A stretch of 64,000 nucleotides of DNA from Variovorax boronicumulans (GTDB lineage: Bacteria; Pseudomonadota; Gammaproteobacteria; Burkholderiales; Burkholderiaceae_C), in assembly GCF_007677875.1 (NCBI RefSeq), contig NZ_VEDO01000027.1, positions 1-64,000 of the forward strand. Reading direction: 5' to 3'. The position numbers and the translations under genes are program-made. This document shows, piece after piece, positions 28,288 to 37,982 of the stretch (positions are counted from its first letter, which is position 1; each line of letters opens with the position of its first letter). Below the pieces are notes generated by a model. It was not told the DNA's origin, made no database searches, and was given only the letters and a program-made list of their open reading frames with translations.

Positions 28288-29256
28288 ATGCCGCACCGCC
28301 GCGCCCTGCTGGGCCTCGCCGCCGCCCTGAGCTGTCTTGCCAGCCTGCCGGCGCAGGCCCAGGATTTTCCACACAAGCCGATCAAGTTCGTCGTGCCCTT
28401 CCCGCCCGGCAGCGGCACCGACACTTCGGCCCGCTACTTCGGGCAGAAGCTCTCGGCGCTGACGGGCCAGCCCGTGGTCGTGGAGAACAAAGCCGGCGCC
28501 AACGGCTTCCTCGCGGTGCAGGCCGTGTTGGCCGCGCCGGCCGACGGCTACACGGTCTTCGTCGGCAGCAACTCGACGCTGGCCGTCAACGTGGCGCTGT
28601 TCAAGTCCCTGCCCTACGACCCGGTCACGGACTTCGCGCCGCTCAGCATGATGATGCGCTCGCCGGCGCTGCTGATCGTGCCGGGCAGCTCGCCACACAA
28701 GACACTGACGGAACTGATCGCCGCGGCCAAGGCGAAGCCGACCGCGCTGAACTACGGCGCCGGCTCCGCCGGCTACCAGCTCATGGCCGAGCTGTTCAAC
28801 GACGCGGCCAAGGTGCAAACCACCCACGTGCCCTTCAAGGGCGCCAACGAGGCCGTGGCGGCCGTGGCCGGCGGCACTGTCGACTTCGCCTTCGCAGAAA
28901 TGACGAGCGCGCAGGAGATGACCAAGAGCGGCCGCATCCGCGCGCTGGCCGTGGCCTCCGACAAGCGCACCGTGGCGCTGCCCGAGGTTGCCACCGCGAC
29001 CGAGGCCGGCCTTTCCGGCTTCACGGCCTACACCTGGGTCGGCGCCATGGTCTCGGCCAAGACGCCCAAGGCCGAGGCCGACAAGCTGGCCGCGGTGCTC
29101 ACGCAGATCGAGCGCCTGCCCGAGACGCGCGCCTTCTACGAGCGCATCGGCGCCGAGGTCATGCAGGGCGGCCCGCAGGAGATGCGCGCCTTCCAAGCCG
29201 AGGAGATCCGGCTGTGGAAGCGCATCGCGGCCCAGGCCAAGGTCGAGCTGCAATGA
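28288..29256 (+). CDS. Bug/TctC-family solute-binding protein (acyl-CoA operon)
   Basis: 322 residues. Signal peptide MPHRRALLGLAAALSCLASL ending PAQAQ, then the family pattern [32 protein letters not shown] and ADGYTVFVGSNST. It binds a carboxylate in the periplasm. First gene of an operon with CoA-transferase, two acyl-CoA dehydrogenases and enoyl-CoA hydratase, so it probably receives the organic acid that the operon degrades. No membrane subunits are adjacent. Confidence 0.9.
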   Translation: MPHRRALLGLAAALSCLASLPAQAQDFPHKPIKFVVPFPPGSGTDTSARYFGQKLSALTGQPVVVENKAGANGFLAVQAVLAAPADGYTVFVGSNSTLAVNVALFKSLPYDPVTDFAPLSMMMRSPALLIVPGSSPHKTLTELIAAAKAKPTALNYGAGSAGYQLMAELFNDAAKVQTTHVPFKGANEAVAAVAGGTVDFAFAEMTSAQEMTKSGRIRALAVASDKRTVALPEVATATEAGLSGFTAYTWVGAMVSAKTPKAEADKLAAVLTQIERLPETRAFYERIGAEVMQGGPQEMRAFQAEEIRLWKRIAAQAKVELQ

Positions 29257-30488
29257 CGCAGCCGCCAGGCGCCCTCGCGGGCATCCGCGTGCTGGACCTC
29301 TCGCGCGTGCTGGCCGGGCCCTGGGCCGCGCAGTTGCTCGGCGATCTCGGCGCCGAGGTCATCAAGGTCGAGCGCCCAGGCAGCGGCGACGACACGCGCA
29401 CCTGGGGCCCACCCTTCGTTCGCGACGGCCAGGGCGCGCCGACCACGGACGCGGCGTACTACCTCTGCACCAACCGCAACAAGCGCTCGATCACGGTGGA
29501 CATGCAGACGCCCGCGGGCCAGCGGCTGCTGCAGGAACTCGCGCAGCAGAGCGACGTGGTGGTCGAGAACTTCAAGACCGGCAGCCTGGCCCAGTACGGC
29601 CTGGACTACGCCGCGCTGTCGGCGCTGAACCCGCGCCTGGTCTACTGCTCGATCACGGGCTTCGGCCAGACCGGACCCTATGCGCAACGCGCGGGCTACG
29701 ACTTCCTGATCCAGGGCATGGGCGGGCTCATGAGCATCACGGGCCAGCCCGACGGCGCGCCCGGCGCCGGCCCCATGAAGGTGGGCGTGGCGCTGACCGA
29801 CATCCTGACCGGCCTGTACGCGGCCAACGCCATCCAGGCCGCGCTGCACGCGCGCTCGCGCACGGGCCGTGGCCAATACATCGACCTCGCGTTGCTCGAC
29901 GTGGGCGTGGCCTGCCTCGGCAACCAGGCCATGAACTACCTGCACAGCGGCCAGGCACCGCAGCGCATGGGCAACGCACATCCCAACACCGTGCCCTACC
30001 AGGATTTCCCGACAGCCGACGGCCACATGATCCTGGCCACGGGCAACGACGGCCAGTACGCGCGCTTCTGCGCGGCGGCCGGCCACCCCGAATGGGCAAG
30101 CGACCCGCGCTTCGCGCGCAACGCGGACCGGCTGCAGCACCGCGAGGTGCTGATCCCGCTGCTGCGCTCGGCCACGGTGCAACGGACCACGGCCGACTGG
30201 ATCGCGCTGCTGGAGAAGGCCGGCGTGCCGTGCGGGCCCATCAACACCATCGCCGACGTATTCGCCGACCCGCAGGTGCGCGCGCGCGGCCTGCAGATGG
30301 CCATGCCGCACGCGGCCGGCGCCGAGGTGGCGCTGGTGGCCAATCCCATCCGCCTGTCCGACACCCCTGTGCAGTACCGCGAGGCCCCGCCGCAGCTGGG
30401 CCAGCACACGCGCGCCGTGCTGCACGACATCCTGAAGATGAGCGAGAAGGACATCGATGAACTGCAACAGAAAGGTGCCCTGGGATGA
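29253..30488 (+). CDS. CaiB/BaiF-family CoA-transferase (type III)
   Basis: 411 residues. Signatures: GIRVLDLSRVLAGPWAAQLL and GDLGAEVIKVERPGSGDDTR at the N-terminus, CTNRNKRSITVDMQTPAG, and the catalytic Asp in IDLALLDVGVA (near residue 210). It activates a carboxylic acid by transferring CoA from an acyl-CoA donor. ATG at 29253 overlaps the Bug protein stop (ATGA), and its own stop overlaps the next start likewise. It initiates the dehydrogenation-hydration sequence encoded downstream. Confidence 0.92.
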   Translation: MTQPPGALAGIRVLDLSRVLAGPWAAQLLGDLGAEVIKVERPGSGDDTRTWGPPFVRDGQGAPTTDAAYYLCTNRNKRSITVDMQTPAGQRLLQELAQQSDVVVENFKTGSLAQYGLDYAALSALNPRLVYCSITGFGQTGPYAQRAGYDFLIQGMGGLMSITGQPDGAPGAGPMKVGVALTDILTGLYAANAIQAALHARSRTGRGQYIDLALLDVGVACLGNQAMNYLHSGQAPQRMGNAHPNTVPYQDFPTADGHMILATGNDGQYARFCAAAGHPEWASDPRFARNADRLQHREVLIPLLRSATVQRTTADWIALLEKAGVPCGPINTIADVFADPQVRARGLQMAMPHAAGAEVALVANPIRLSDTPVQYREAPPQLGQHTRAVLHDILKMSEKDIDELQQKGALG

Positions 30489-31642
30489 GCGCACTTGATT
30501 CCCTGACCCTGACAGAAATTCCTCCGGAGGACGAGGCCCTGCGCGCCCCCGTGCGCGCCTTCCTGGCCGAGGCCCTGAAGGACGTGCCCGCCCACGTGCG
30601 CGCCAAATCCTGGAGCGGCTACGACCCGGCCTTCAGCCGCAAGCTGGGCCAGCGGGGCTGGCTCGGCATCACGCTGCCGCCGGCCTACGGTGGCGGCGGC
30701 CGCAGCGCCTTCGCGCGCTACGTGCTCGTCGAGGAGTTCCTGAACTGGGGCGCGCCTGTGGGCTCGCATTGGATCGCCGACCGCCAGAGCGCACCGCTGA
30801 TCCTGCGCTACGGCACCGAGGAACAGAAGCAGCGCTACGTGCCGCCGATCTGCCGCGGCGAGTCCTACTTCTGCATCGGCATGAGCGAGCCCGGCGCCGG
30901 CTCGGACCTGGCCAGCGTGCGCACGCGCGCCACGCCCAACGACCGCGGCTGGCTGCTCAACGGCCAGAAGATCTGGACCACCAACGCCCACCACTGCAGC
31001 CACATGATCGCGCTGGTGCGCACCTCGGGCACCACTGAAGACCGGCAAAAGGGCCTGTCGCAGCTGATCGTGGATCTCAAGACGCCGGGCGTGCTCGTGC
31101 GGCCCATCACCGACCAGTCGGGCGACGCGCACTTTTGCGAGGTGTTCTTCGACAACGTGCAGCTGGACCATGACGCGCTGGTCGGTGCCGAGGGCAAGGG
31201 CTGGGAGCAGGTCAATGCCGAACTGGCCTTCGAGCGCAGCGGGCCCGAGCGGCTGTTCTCCAGCATCGTGCTGTTCGACCAGTGGGCCGCCTGGGTGCGC
31301 CAGCCTGCCGGCCGCACGCCCGAGGCCGAGCGCCTGGCCGGCCGCATCGTGTGCGCGCTGGCGCCGCTGCGCGCGATGTCGGTGGCCGTGACCGAGAAGC
31401 TCACGCGCGGCGAAAGCCCGCTGGTGGAGGCCGCGCTGGTCAAGGACCTGGGCACGGGCGTGGAGCAGCTGATCCCGGCGGCCATCGCCGATGACGTGTT
31501 CTCGCGGCCCGAGGGCAGCGTGCCGCTGGGCCTGCTGCAGACGCTGGACTACGTGACCCAGGTCGCGCCCTCGTTCTCGCTGCGTGGCGGCACGCGCGAG
31601 ATCCTGCGCGGCATGATCGCGCGCGGCCTGGGCCTGCGCTGA
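30485..31642 (+). CDS. Acyl-CoA dehydrogenase (large-type subunit)
   Basis: 385 residues with the three-domain ACAD fold: N-terminal helical domain, FAD/substrate loop CIGMSEPGAGSDLASVRTRA near residues 130-150, and C-terminal domain ending SFSLRGGTREILRGMIARGL. At the usual catalytic-Glu position before GT (as in YEGT) a Gly is present, so the base must be elsewhere or in the partner. It is immediately followed by a second, shorter ACAD, which suggests a heteromeric enzyme. ATGA overlap with the CoA-transferase gene. Confidence 0.88.
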   Translation: MSALDSLTLTEIPPEDEALRAPVRAFLAEALKDVPAHVRAKSWSGYDPAFSRKLGQRGWLGITLPPAYGGGGRSAFARYVLVEEFLNWGAPVGSHWIADRQSAPLILRYGTEEQKQRYVPPICRGESYFCIGMSEPGAGSDLASVRTRATPNDRGWLLNGQKIWTTNAHHCSHMIALVRTSGTTEDRQKGLSQLIVDLKTPGVLVRPITDQSGDAHFCEVFFDNVQLDHDALVGAEGKGWEQVNAELAFERSGPERLFSSIVLFDQWAAWVRQPAGRTPEAERLAGRIVCALAPLRAMSVAVTEKLTRGESPLVEAALVKDLGTGVEQLIPAAIADDVFSRPEGSVPLGLLQTLDYVTQVAPSFSLRGGTREILRGMIARGLGLR

Positions 31643-31659
31643 GAAGGAAAGACGAGACC

Positions 31660-32658
31660 ATGGACGATCTGTTTTCCGACGCGGTCGCGCAGCTGCTGCG
31701 CGACCTCGCCACCCCCGACGCCGTGCGCGCCATCGAGGCCGGCGGCGACCACCGTGCGCTCTGGCGGGCCATCGACGAGGCCGGCTTCGCCGATGCGCTG
31801 GTGCCCGAGGCCCAGGGCGGTGCGGGGCTCGCGTTGCACGAGGTCTTCGGCGTGCTGAGCCTGTGCGGCACGCATGCCTTGCCTGTGCCGCTTGGTGAGA
31901 CCGTGCTTGCGCGCGGCTGGCTGGCGCGCGCTGGCGTCGCCGTGCCGCGCGGCAGCACGGTGTTCGCCGAGGCCGAGGACCAGGGCGGCGATCTGGTCTG
32001 CCCACTCGTGCGCACGGGCCGCGTGGCCGACCAGGTGCTGGTCGCGCGCGGCGGTGCGCTGCGCTTGCTGCCTGTCGCCACCGCCCAGGCGACGCCCGCC
32101 GGCTTCGTGCTCGACGTGGCGCTGCGCTGGCCCGCACAGGCCTGGGAGGTCGGCACGCCCGTCCGGGGCGACGCGAGGGCACTGCGCCTGCTGCAGGCCG
32201 CCCTCTACGCAGCCCAGCTGGCCGGCGCCCTGCGCGCAGCCTTCGACCGCACGCTGGCCTATGCCAACGAGCGCCAGCAATTCGGCCGGCCCATCGGCAA
32301 GTTCCAGGCGATCCAGCACCAGCTCGCGGTCATGGCCGAGCATGTGTTCGCCGCGCGCACGGCTGCGCAACTGGGCTGCCGCGCCACCGATCTCGTGCCC
32401 GAGCCGCTGCACGTGGCCATCGCCAAGGCCCGCACGAGCGAAGCCGCGCTCGAGGTGGCGGGCATGGCCCACGCCATCCACGGCGCGATCGGCTTCACGG
32501 CCGAGTTCGACCTGCAGCTCTACACGCGCCGCCTGCACGCCTGGCGCCAGGCCGCGGGCAGCGAGTCGTACTGGCACAGCGTGGCCGGCCGCCACCACCT
32601 GGACAGCGGCGAGGCATTGGTCCTCGATACGATTCGCGCCGCCACCACCGCCCACTGA
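31660..32658 (+). CDS. Acyl-CoA dehydrogenase-like protein (short subunit)
   Basis: 332 residues, about 50 shorter than typical ACADs because the middle beta-domain is reduced and lacks the SEPxAGSD-type motif. The C-terminal helical domain is well kept (AYANERQQFGRPIGKFQAIQ, then HGAIGFTAEFDLQLYTRRLH). Such truncated partners occur in alpha2-beta2 acyl-CoA dehydrogenases where the two subunits share one active site. It follows the large ACAD by 17 bases. Independent activity is doubtful. Confidence 0.82.
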   Translation: MDDLFSDAVAQLLRDLATPDAVRAIEAGGDHRALWRAIDEAGFADALVPEAQGGAGLALHEVFGVLSLCGTHALPVPLGETVLARGWLARAGVAVPRGSTVFAEAEDQGGDLVCPLVRTGRVADQVLVARGGALRLLPVATAQATPAGFVLDVALRWPAQAWEVGTPVRGDARALRLLQAALYAAQLAGALRAAFDRTLAYANERQQFGRPIGKFQAIQHQLAVMAEHVFAARTAAQLGCRATDLVPEPLHVAIAKARTSEAALEVAGMAHAIHGAIGFTAEFDLQLYTRRLHAWRQAAGSESYWHSVAGRHHLDSGEALVLDTIRAATTAH

Positions 32659-32673
32659 ACCGCGAGACCCCCC

Positions 32674-33462
32674 ATGAGCTTCCTGACCACAGAGCGCGAC
32701 GGCGCCATCCTGATCCTGACCATGAACCAGCCGGAAACGCGCAACGCGCTGACCGGCAACACGGCCGTCGACGAGTTCGTGCAGGCCTGCGACGCGATCC
32801 GCCGCGACACCTCGGTGCGCGTCGTGATCATCACGGGCACCGGCCCCGTGTTCAGCTCAGGCGGCAACGTCAAGGACATGCAGCGCTTCTTCGGCGACAC
32901 GCTGTCGCCCGAGGTGATCCGCGAGGAATACCGCAACGGCATCCAGCGCATCCCCAAGGCGCTCTACCACCTGGACGTGCCGACCATCTGCGCCGTCAAC
33001 GGCCCCGCCATCGGCGCCGGCCTCGACCTGACCTGCATGTGCGACATCCGCATCGCCTCGGAGAACGCCACCTTCGCCGAGAGCTTCGTGAAGGTCGGCA
33101 TCGTGCCCGGCGACGGCGGCGCCTGGCTGCTGCCGCGCGCGGTCGGCATGTCCAAGGCGGCCGAGATGGCGTTCACGGGCGAGGCGCTCAATGCGCAGCA
33201 GGCGCTGGCCTGCGGCCTGGTGTCGCGCGTGGTGCCGGCCGATGCGCTGATGGCCGAGGCGCGCGCGCTGGCCGCCAGGATCGCGGCCAACCCGGGCGGC
33301 GTGCTGCGCATGACCAAGCGGCTGCTGCGCGAAGGCCAGAGCAGCACGCTGGAGTCGCTGCTGGAAATGTCGGCCGGCTACCAGGCCATCGCGCACAAGA
33401 CGGCAGACCACGAGGAGGCCGTGCGCGCCTTCATGGAAAAGCGCGCGCCGAAGTTCTCCTGA
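32674..33462 (+). CDS. Enoyl-CoA hydratase/isomerase-family protein
   Basis: 262 residues with the crotonase fold. Oxyanion-hole segments: VFSSGGNVKDMQRFF and NGPAIGAGLDLTCMCDIRIA. The classic two catalytic Glu are not conserved: Asp occupies the first (GLDLTC), and the second region reads FAESFVKVGIVPGDGGAWLL with Asp available as in PaaG-type isomerases. It probably hydrates or isomerises the enoyl-CoA made by the upstream dehydrogenases. Its stop codon abuts that of the convergent ogt gene through TGATCA. Confidence 0.9.
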   Translation: MSFLTTERDGAILILTMNQPETRNALTGNTAVDEFVQACDAIRRDTSVRVVIITGTGPVFSSGGNVKDMQRFFGDTLSPEVIREEYRNGIQRIPKALYHLDVPTICAVNGPAIGAGLDLTCMCDIRIASENATFAESFVKVGIVPGDGGAWLLPRAVGMSKAAEMAFTGEALNAQQALACGLVSRVVPADALMAEARALAARIAANPGGVLRMTKRLLREGQSSTLESLLEMSAGYQAIAHKTADHEEAVRAFMEKRAPKFS

Positions 33463-34002
33463 TCAGTCGAACAGGCCGGGTTCGCCGAACGCGGCGTGCT
33501 CGGCCAGCAGCATGCGCAGTTTGGTGTCCACGCCGCCCGGCGCCGAGAAGCCACCCGAGCGTGCTCCCGCCGCAAGGATGCGGTGGCACGGCACGATGGG
33601 TGCGAAGGGATTGAGGCCCAGGGCCTGGCCGACCGCGCGCGCGGCGCCGGGCTCGCCGATGTCGGCCGCGAGCTCGCCGTAGGTGATGGTGCGGCCCGGC
33701 GGGATGGCGCGGGCGCGCGCGTAGACGGCCTGGTGGAAGGGCGCGATGCCCTCCATGTCGAGCGCGATGTCCAGCAGGTCGTCCGGTGCGCCGGCCAGCA
33801 GCGCTGTGGTGCGCTCGGCGGCGCTGCGCACGGCCTCGGGCGGCGGTGCGATCGGCGCGTCGGGCAGGCGCTGCCGCAGCCGGGCCAGCAGGCGCGATTC
33901 GCTGCGGTCGGGCAACTGCACGGATGCGATCCCGCGCGGGCCCCAGCCGACGCCACAGCGGCCGATGGCCGTGTCGAAGAGGTACAGGCCAGTGGTGGCC
34001 AT
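33463..34002 (-). CDS. ogt: Methylated-DNA-protein cysteine methyltransferase
   Basis: 179 residues. Repairs O6-methylguanine by irreversible transfer to its active-site Cys. The signature PCHR is in PIVPCHRILAAG with Cys139; the HTH arginine-finger region RTITYGELAADIGEPGAARA and Asn hinge NPFAPI are present. Last gene of the cysS-alkA-accA-phosphatase-ogt run on the minus strand, 11 bases after the phosphatase stop. It ends back-to-back with the enoyl-CoA hydratase gene. Confidence 0.92.
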   Translation of the reverse strand: MATTGLYLFDTAIGRCGVGWGPRGIASVQLPDRSESRLLARLRQRLPDAPIAPPPEAVRSAAERTTALLAGAPDDLLDIALDMEGIAPFHQAVYARARAIPPGRTITYGELAADIGEPGAARAVGQALGLNPFAPIVPCHRILAAGARSGGFSAPGGVDTKLRMLLAEHAAFGEPGLFD

Positions 34003-34013
34003 GGGCCAGGGGC

Positions 34014-34676
34014 TCAGGCGAGATTGGGTGCGGCGTCTGCCACGGTGGCAGTGCCGAGCCGCGTGACAGTCCAGCCGGTACCCGCGCGGTCGAAGCGCAG
34101 CGGCGTGGCATTGGCGAGCAGCACCGGATCCAGCACCACCCCCAGCGCGCAGGCCAGCACATGCAAGGTGCCGCCATGGGCCACGACGACCACTGGCGCT
34201 GGATGGGCCACGGCTTCGGCCAGGGCGGCCAGTGTCCGATGGACGAACTGGTCCAGCGTCTCGCCGCCCTCGGGCGCGCAGTCCCAATCGATGTTGGCCG
34301 ACGAACTGCCGATCAATGCGCCGAAATGGCGCTCGCGCAGGCCCGCATGCAGGCGCGCTTCGCGCGCGAGCTGGCGCGCAACCGTGCGCGCCGTGGTCAG
34401 CGCACGCGGCGCATCGCTGCAGACAATGTGCACGCCGTCGCTGCCGGCCAGTTCCTCGGCCAGCAGCGCCGCTGCCTGCTCGGCTTGGGCAAGGCCCGTG
34501 TCGTTGAGCGGCTCGTCGATGCTTTGAAAGATGCGCAGTGCATTGCGCGCGGTCTGCCCGTGCCGCAGGAAATAGAAGCGCTGCAGCCCCTCGGGCAGTC
34601 GGTAGCCGGCGGCGGCACACAGTGCCGGCAGGCGTTCCAGTCCACGGCTCACATGCAGCGGTGCGGCGCCTGCCAT
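34014..34676 (-). CDS. Histidine phosphatase-family (phosphoglycerate mutase-like) protein
   Basis: 220 residues. The catalytic RHG motif is in FYFLRHGQTARNALRIFQ (about residue 37), and the second His is in VVVVAHGGTLHVLACALG (near 168). GGETLDQFVHRTL is typical of the cofactor-independent-mutase-like histidine acid phosphatase branch. An N-terminal 30-residue extension precedes the domain. It starts seven bases after the accA stop. Phosphorylated substrate unknown. Confidence 0.88.
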   Translation of the reverse strand: MAGAAPLHVSRGLERLPALCAAAGYRLPEGLQRFYFLRHGQTARNALRIFQSIDEPLNDTGLAQAEQAAALLAEELAGSDGVHIVCSDAPRALTTARTVARQLAREARLHAGLRERHFGALIGSSSANIDWDCAPEGGETLDQFVHRTLAALAEAVAHPAPVVVVAHGGTLHVLACALGVVLDPVLLANATPLRFDRAGTGWTVTRLGTATVADAAPNLA

Positions 34677-34683
34677 CGCCGGC

Positions 34684-35658
34684 CTACTTGTCGGCCTTGG
34701 TGTCGTTGAAGCGGCCGTAGCTTTGCAGCCGCTCGTAGCGCCGGTCCACCAGTTCCTTGACCTTGAGGTCGCTGACCTGGCGGAAGGCGTCGTTGAGGCC
34801 GCGCTTGAGGAAGGCCGCCATCTGCTTGTGATCGCGGTGCGCGCCGCCCACGGGCTCGTTGACGATCTTGTCGATCAGGCCCAGGGCCTTGAGCCGGTGC
34901 GCCGTGATGCCCAGCGCATCGGCTGCGTCTTGCGCGCGGTCGGAGGTTTTCCACAGGATGGACGCGCAGCCCTCGGGGCTGATCACCGAATAAATCGAGT
35001 ACTGCAGCATCAGCACCTGGTCGGCCACTGCGATGGCCAGCGCACCGCCGGAGCCGCCTTCGCCGATGATGGTGGTGATGATGGGCACCTCGAGCTGCGC
35101 CATCTCGTAGATGTTGCGGCCGATGGCCTCGGACTGGCCGCGCTCTTCGGCGTCGATGCCCGGGTAGGCGCCCGGCGTGTCGACGAAGGTGAACACAGGC
35201 AGCTTGAACTTTTCGGCCGTCTTCATGAGCCGCAGGGCCTTGCGGTAACCCTCGGGTTTGGTCATGCCGAAGTTGCGCAGCGCACGTTCCTTGGTGTCGC
35301 GGCCCTTCTGGTGGCCCAGCACCATGCAGGCATGGCCGTTGAAGCGCGCCAGCCCGCCGACGATGGACAGGTCGTCGGCAAAGTGCCGGTCGCCATGCAT
35401 CTCGACGAAGTCGGTGAAGATCTCGTTCACGTAGTCGAGCGTGTAGGGCCGCTCGGCATGGCGCGCGATCTTGGTGATCTGCCACGGCGTCAGCACGCCG
35501 TAAATGTCGCGGGTCAGCTGCAGGCTCTTCTTGCCGAGCTGGTCGATCTCGGCGGAGATGTCGACGGCGGACTCGGTCTGCACGTAGCGCAGCTCTTCGA
35601 TCTTGGATTCGAGGTCCGCAATGGGCTGTTCGAAATCGAGGAAGGTTCTTTTGGGCAA
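34684..35658 (-). CDS. accA: Acetyl-CoA carboxylase carboxyltransferase subunit alpha
   Basis: 324 residues, normal length. With AccD it transfers carboxyl from biotin to acetyl-CoA in fatty-acid synthesis. Signatures: [20 protein letters not shown] at the N-terminus, [29 protein letters not shown], and [20 protein letters not shown]. The start is TTG at 35658: the family begins with a short MxKKTFLDFEQ-type sequence, and GGAG lies nine bases upstream. A longer in-frame start at 35742 would run into the alkA gene. It sits 22 bases after alkA. Confidence 0.94.
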   Translation of the reverse strand: MPKRTFLDFEQPIADLESKIEELRYVQTESAVDISAEIDQLGKKSLQLTRDIYGVLTPWQITKIARHAERPYTLDYVNEIFTDFVEMHGDRHFADDLSIVGGLARFNGHACMVLGHQKGRDTKERALRNFGMTKPEGYRKALRLMKTAEKFKLPVFTFVDTPGAYPGIDAEERGQSEAIGRNIYEMAQLEVPIITTIIGEGGSGGALAIAVADQVLMLQYSIYSVISPEGCASILWKTSDRAQDAADALGITAHRLKALGLIDKIVNEPVGGAHRDHKQMAAFLKRGLNDAFRQVSDLKVKELVDRRYERLQSYGRFNDTKADK

Positions 35659-35680
35659 AGCCGCTCTCCTTCTTTCCTGT

Positions 35681-36346
35681 TCAGTACCCGACCGGCAGCG
35701 GGTCGAGTGATCGCCAAATATACCAAGTGGCCACGCTGGCAAAGGGGGCCCAGGCGGCCGCCACTTCGCGCAGATCGCTGCGGCTCACCGGGTCTCCGGA
35801 AAAGTAGTTCTGGCTCACGCCGTTGATGAGCCCGATGTCGTCCAGCGGCAGCACGTTGGGCCGCATCAGGTGGAAGATCAGGAACATCTCGGCGGTCCAG
35901 CGGCCGATGCCGCGGATCGCGACGAGCTCGGCGATGATGGCCTCGTCCTCCATCGCATGCCAGTCGCGCACGTGCAGCGCGCCGGACTCGAAATGCAGGG
36001 CCAGGTCGACGAGGTACTCGACCTTGCGTACCGACAGGCCGGCCGCGCGCATGTCGTCGACCTTGAGCTTGAGCACGCTGGCCGGGGTCAGCTGGCGCGG
36101 TAGCAGCGCGAAGCGGTCCCACACGGTTTGCGCCGCTTTTACCGACACCTGCTGGCCGACGATGCTGCGCGCCAGCGTGATGAACGCATCGCCGCGCGTC
36201 TCCAGGCAGGCGTCGCCGAACTGCGGGATCAGCCGCTTCATGACGCGGTCCTTGCGCACGAGGTGACGGCAGGCGTCCTGCCAGTACTCCGGCGTGTAGA
36301 CCTGCACCACGGGCAGGTCGGCGATCTTGCGGGCCCTAGCTGCCAT
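35681..36346 (-). CDS. alkA: DNA-3-methyladenine glycosylase II-type (AlkA family)
   Basis: 221 residues, a compact helix-hairpin-helix base-excision glycosylase without the N-terminal AlkA domain. The HhH-GPD region reads [20 protein letters not shown] with the catalytic Asp in [11 protein letters not shown] (near residue 181). ATG at 36346 follows GAGGAT at proper spacing and is preferred over ATG at 36388, which lies three bases after the cysS stop. Second alkylation-repair gene in the same run as ogt. Confidence 0.87.
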   Translation of the reverse strand: MAARARKIADLPVVQVYTPEYWQDACRHLVRKDRVMKRLIPQFGDACLETRGDAFITLARSIVGQQVSVKAAQTVWDRFALLPRQLTPASVLKLKVDDMRAAGLSVRKVEYLVDLALHFESGALHVRDWHAMEDEAIIAELVAIRGIGRWTAEMFLIFHLMRPNVLPLDDIGLINGVSQNYFSGDPVSRSDLREVAAAWAPFASVATWYIWRSLDPLPVGY

Positions 36347-36391
36347 GGGCCATCCTCGCCGCGACAGCGCGCGGCGCCAGAGGGGCATGCG

Positions 36392-37795
36392 TCACTGCGC
36401 GGCCTCCCAGGTGGTGCCGGCCGGACTGTCCTTGAGCACGATGCCCTGCTCCAGCAGGCTCTTGCGGATGCGGTCGGCTTCCGCGAAGTCGCGGGCAGCC
36501 TTGGCGGCAGCGCGCGCGGCGATCTGCGCGGCGATGGTCTCGGGCGTCAGGCCGGCTGCTTCGCCTTCCACCGCATCGGCGGGGCGCCACCGCTTGAACG
36601 CAACCGGGTCACCCTGCAGCAGACCCAGCGTACCGGCCAGGGCCTTGAGCAATCCAGCAGTCTCGGCAGAACGCGTGCGGTTGACCTCGGCAGCGAGATC
36701 GAACAGCACGGCCACGGCCTCGGGTGTGCCGAAATCCTCGTCCATCGCGGCCTTGAAGCGGGCGGCATGCGGATGGTCCCAGTCGATCGGCAACTCGGCT
36801 GGCGCGACAGACTCCAGCGCCGTGTAAAGCCGGCGCAGGGCACTGCGTGCGTCGTCGAGATGGGCGTCGCTGTAGTTGAGCGGACTGCGGTAGTGCGTGC
36901 GCACCATGAAGAAGCGCAGGGTCTCGGCGTCGTACTTCTTGAGCACGTCGCGGATCGTGAAGAAGTTGCCCAGGCTCTTGGACATCTTCTCGTTGTCCAC
37001 GCGCACGAAGCCGTTGTGCACCCAGAAGCGGGCGAGCGGTTTGCCGCTTGCGCCTTCGCTCTGCGCGATCTCGTTTTCGTGGTGCGGGAACTGCAGATCG
37101 GCACCGCCACCGTGCAGGTCGAAGCTCTCGCCCAGCAGCGCGCAGCTCATGGCCGAGCATTCGATGTGCCAGCCGGGGCGGCCACGGCCGAAGGGACTGT
37201 CCCATTGCGCATCCGCGGGCTCCTCGGGCTTTGCGGCCTTCCAGAGCACGAAGTCCAGCGGGTCGTCCTTGCCATCGAGCACGGCCACGCGCTCGCCCGC
37301 ACGCAGTTCGTCCAGCGACTTGCCGGACAGCTTGCCGTAGCCCGGAAACTTGCGCACGGCGAAGTTCACATCGCCGCTGTTCGCACGGTAGGCCAGCGCC
37401 TTGCCCTCCAGCGTCTCGATGAGGCCCAGCATCTGCGGCACGTACTCGGTGGCGCGCGGCTCGTGCGTGGGCGGCTCGATGCCCAGCGCGCCGATGTCGG
37501 CGTGCATGGCCGCCGTCATCTCGTCGGTCAGCGCACGGATCGTGATGCCACGTTCCACGGCACGGCGGATGATCTTGTCGTCGATGTCCGTGATGTTGCG
37601 CACGTAGGTCACGCGCAGGCCGTTGCACTTGAGCCAGCGCTGCACCACGTCGAAGGCCATCATCATGCGGGCGTGGCCCACATGGCACAGGTCGTAGATG
37701 GTCATGCCGCAGACGTACATGCGGACATGGCCGGGTTCGATCGGCGAAAAAACGTCCAACGCACGCGTCAGCGTGTTGTAGATGCGCAAACTCAT
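36392..37795 (-). CDS. cysS: Cysteinyl-tRNA synthetase
   Basis: 467 residues, standard class I synthetase. The zinc Cys and HIGH variant are in [25 protein letters not shown] is at [12 protein letters not shown] (about residue 275); zinc ligands Cys/His appear in [23 protein letters not shown] at 37795 begins [13 protein letters not shown], the family start. First gene of the minus-strand run cysS-alkA-accA-phosphatase-ogt, divergent from the TPR-protein gene. Confidence 0.96.
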   Translation of the reverse strand: MSLRIYNTLTRALDVFSPIEPGHVRMYVCGMTIYDLCHVGHARMMMAFDVVQRWLKCNGLRVTYVRNITDIDDKIIRRAVERGITIRALTDEMTAAMHADIGALGIEPPTHEPRATEYVPQMLGLIETLEGKALAYRANSGDVNFAVRKFPGYGKLSGKSLDELRAGERVAVLDGKDDPLDFVLWKAAKPEEPADAQWDSPFGRGRPGWHIECSAMSCALLGESFDLHGGGADLQFPHHENEIAQSEGASGKPLARFWVHNGFVRVDNEKMSKSLGNFFTIRDVLKKYDAETLRFFMVRTHYRSPLNYSDAHLDDARSALRRLYTALESVAPAELPIDWDHPHAARFKAAMDEDFGTPEAVAVLFDLAAEVNRTRSAETAGLLKALAGTLGLLQGDPVAFKRWRPADAVEGEAAGLTPETIAAQIAARAAAKAARDFAEADRIRKSLLEQGIVLKDSPAGTTWEAAQ

Positions 37796-37917
37796 GTAAT
37801 CCGGGAAAACACAGGACTGTTCGGGGGACATCCTGGGGGTCGATCGAGCCGTCCTGGCCCGCTTGTTCACAAGGGTGGCCGCGCTGGCGCTGCGCCAGGC
37901 CGCACACCCCCCTCGGC

Positions 37918-37936
37918 TAGAATCGCCGGCATTCTA
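37918..37936. promoter_or_regulatory. Dyad overlapping a -10 element upstream of the TPR gene
   Basis: TAGAAT (37918-37923) fits a -10 hexamer 60 bases before the TPR-protein ATG and is the left arm of TAGAAT-N7-ATTCTA, a perfect 6-bp inverted repeat. A -35 element is not clear. It could be a promoter with an overlapping operator or a chance dyad. Confidence 0.35.
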
Positions 37937-37982
37937 TAGCCGCGTGCGCAGGCTGTCTTTACGTGTTGCAGCAAGAGGTTCT

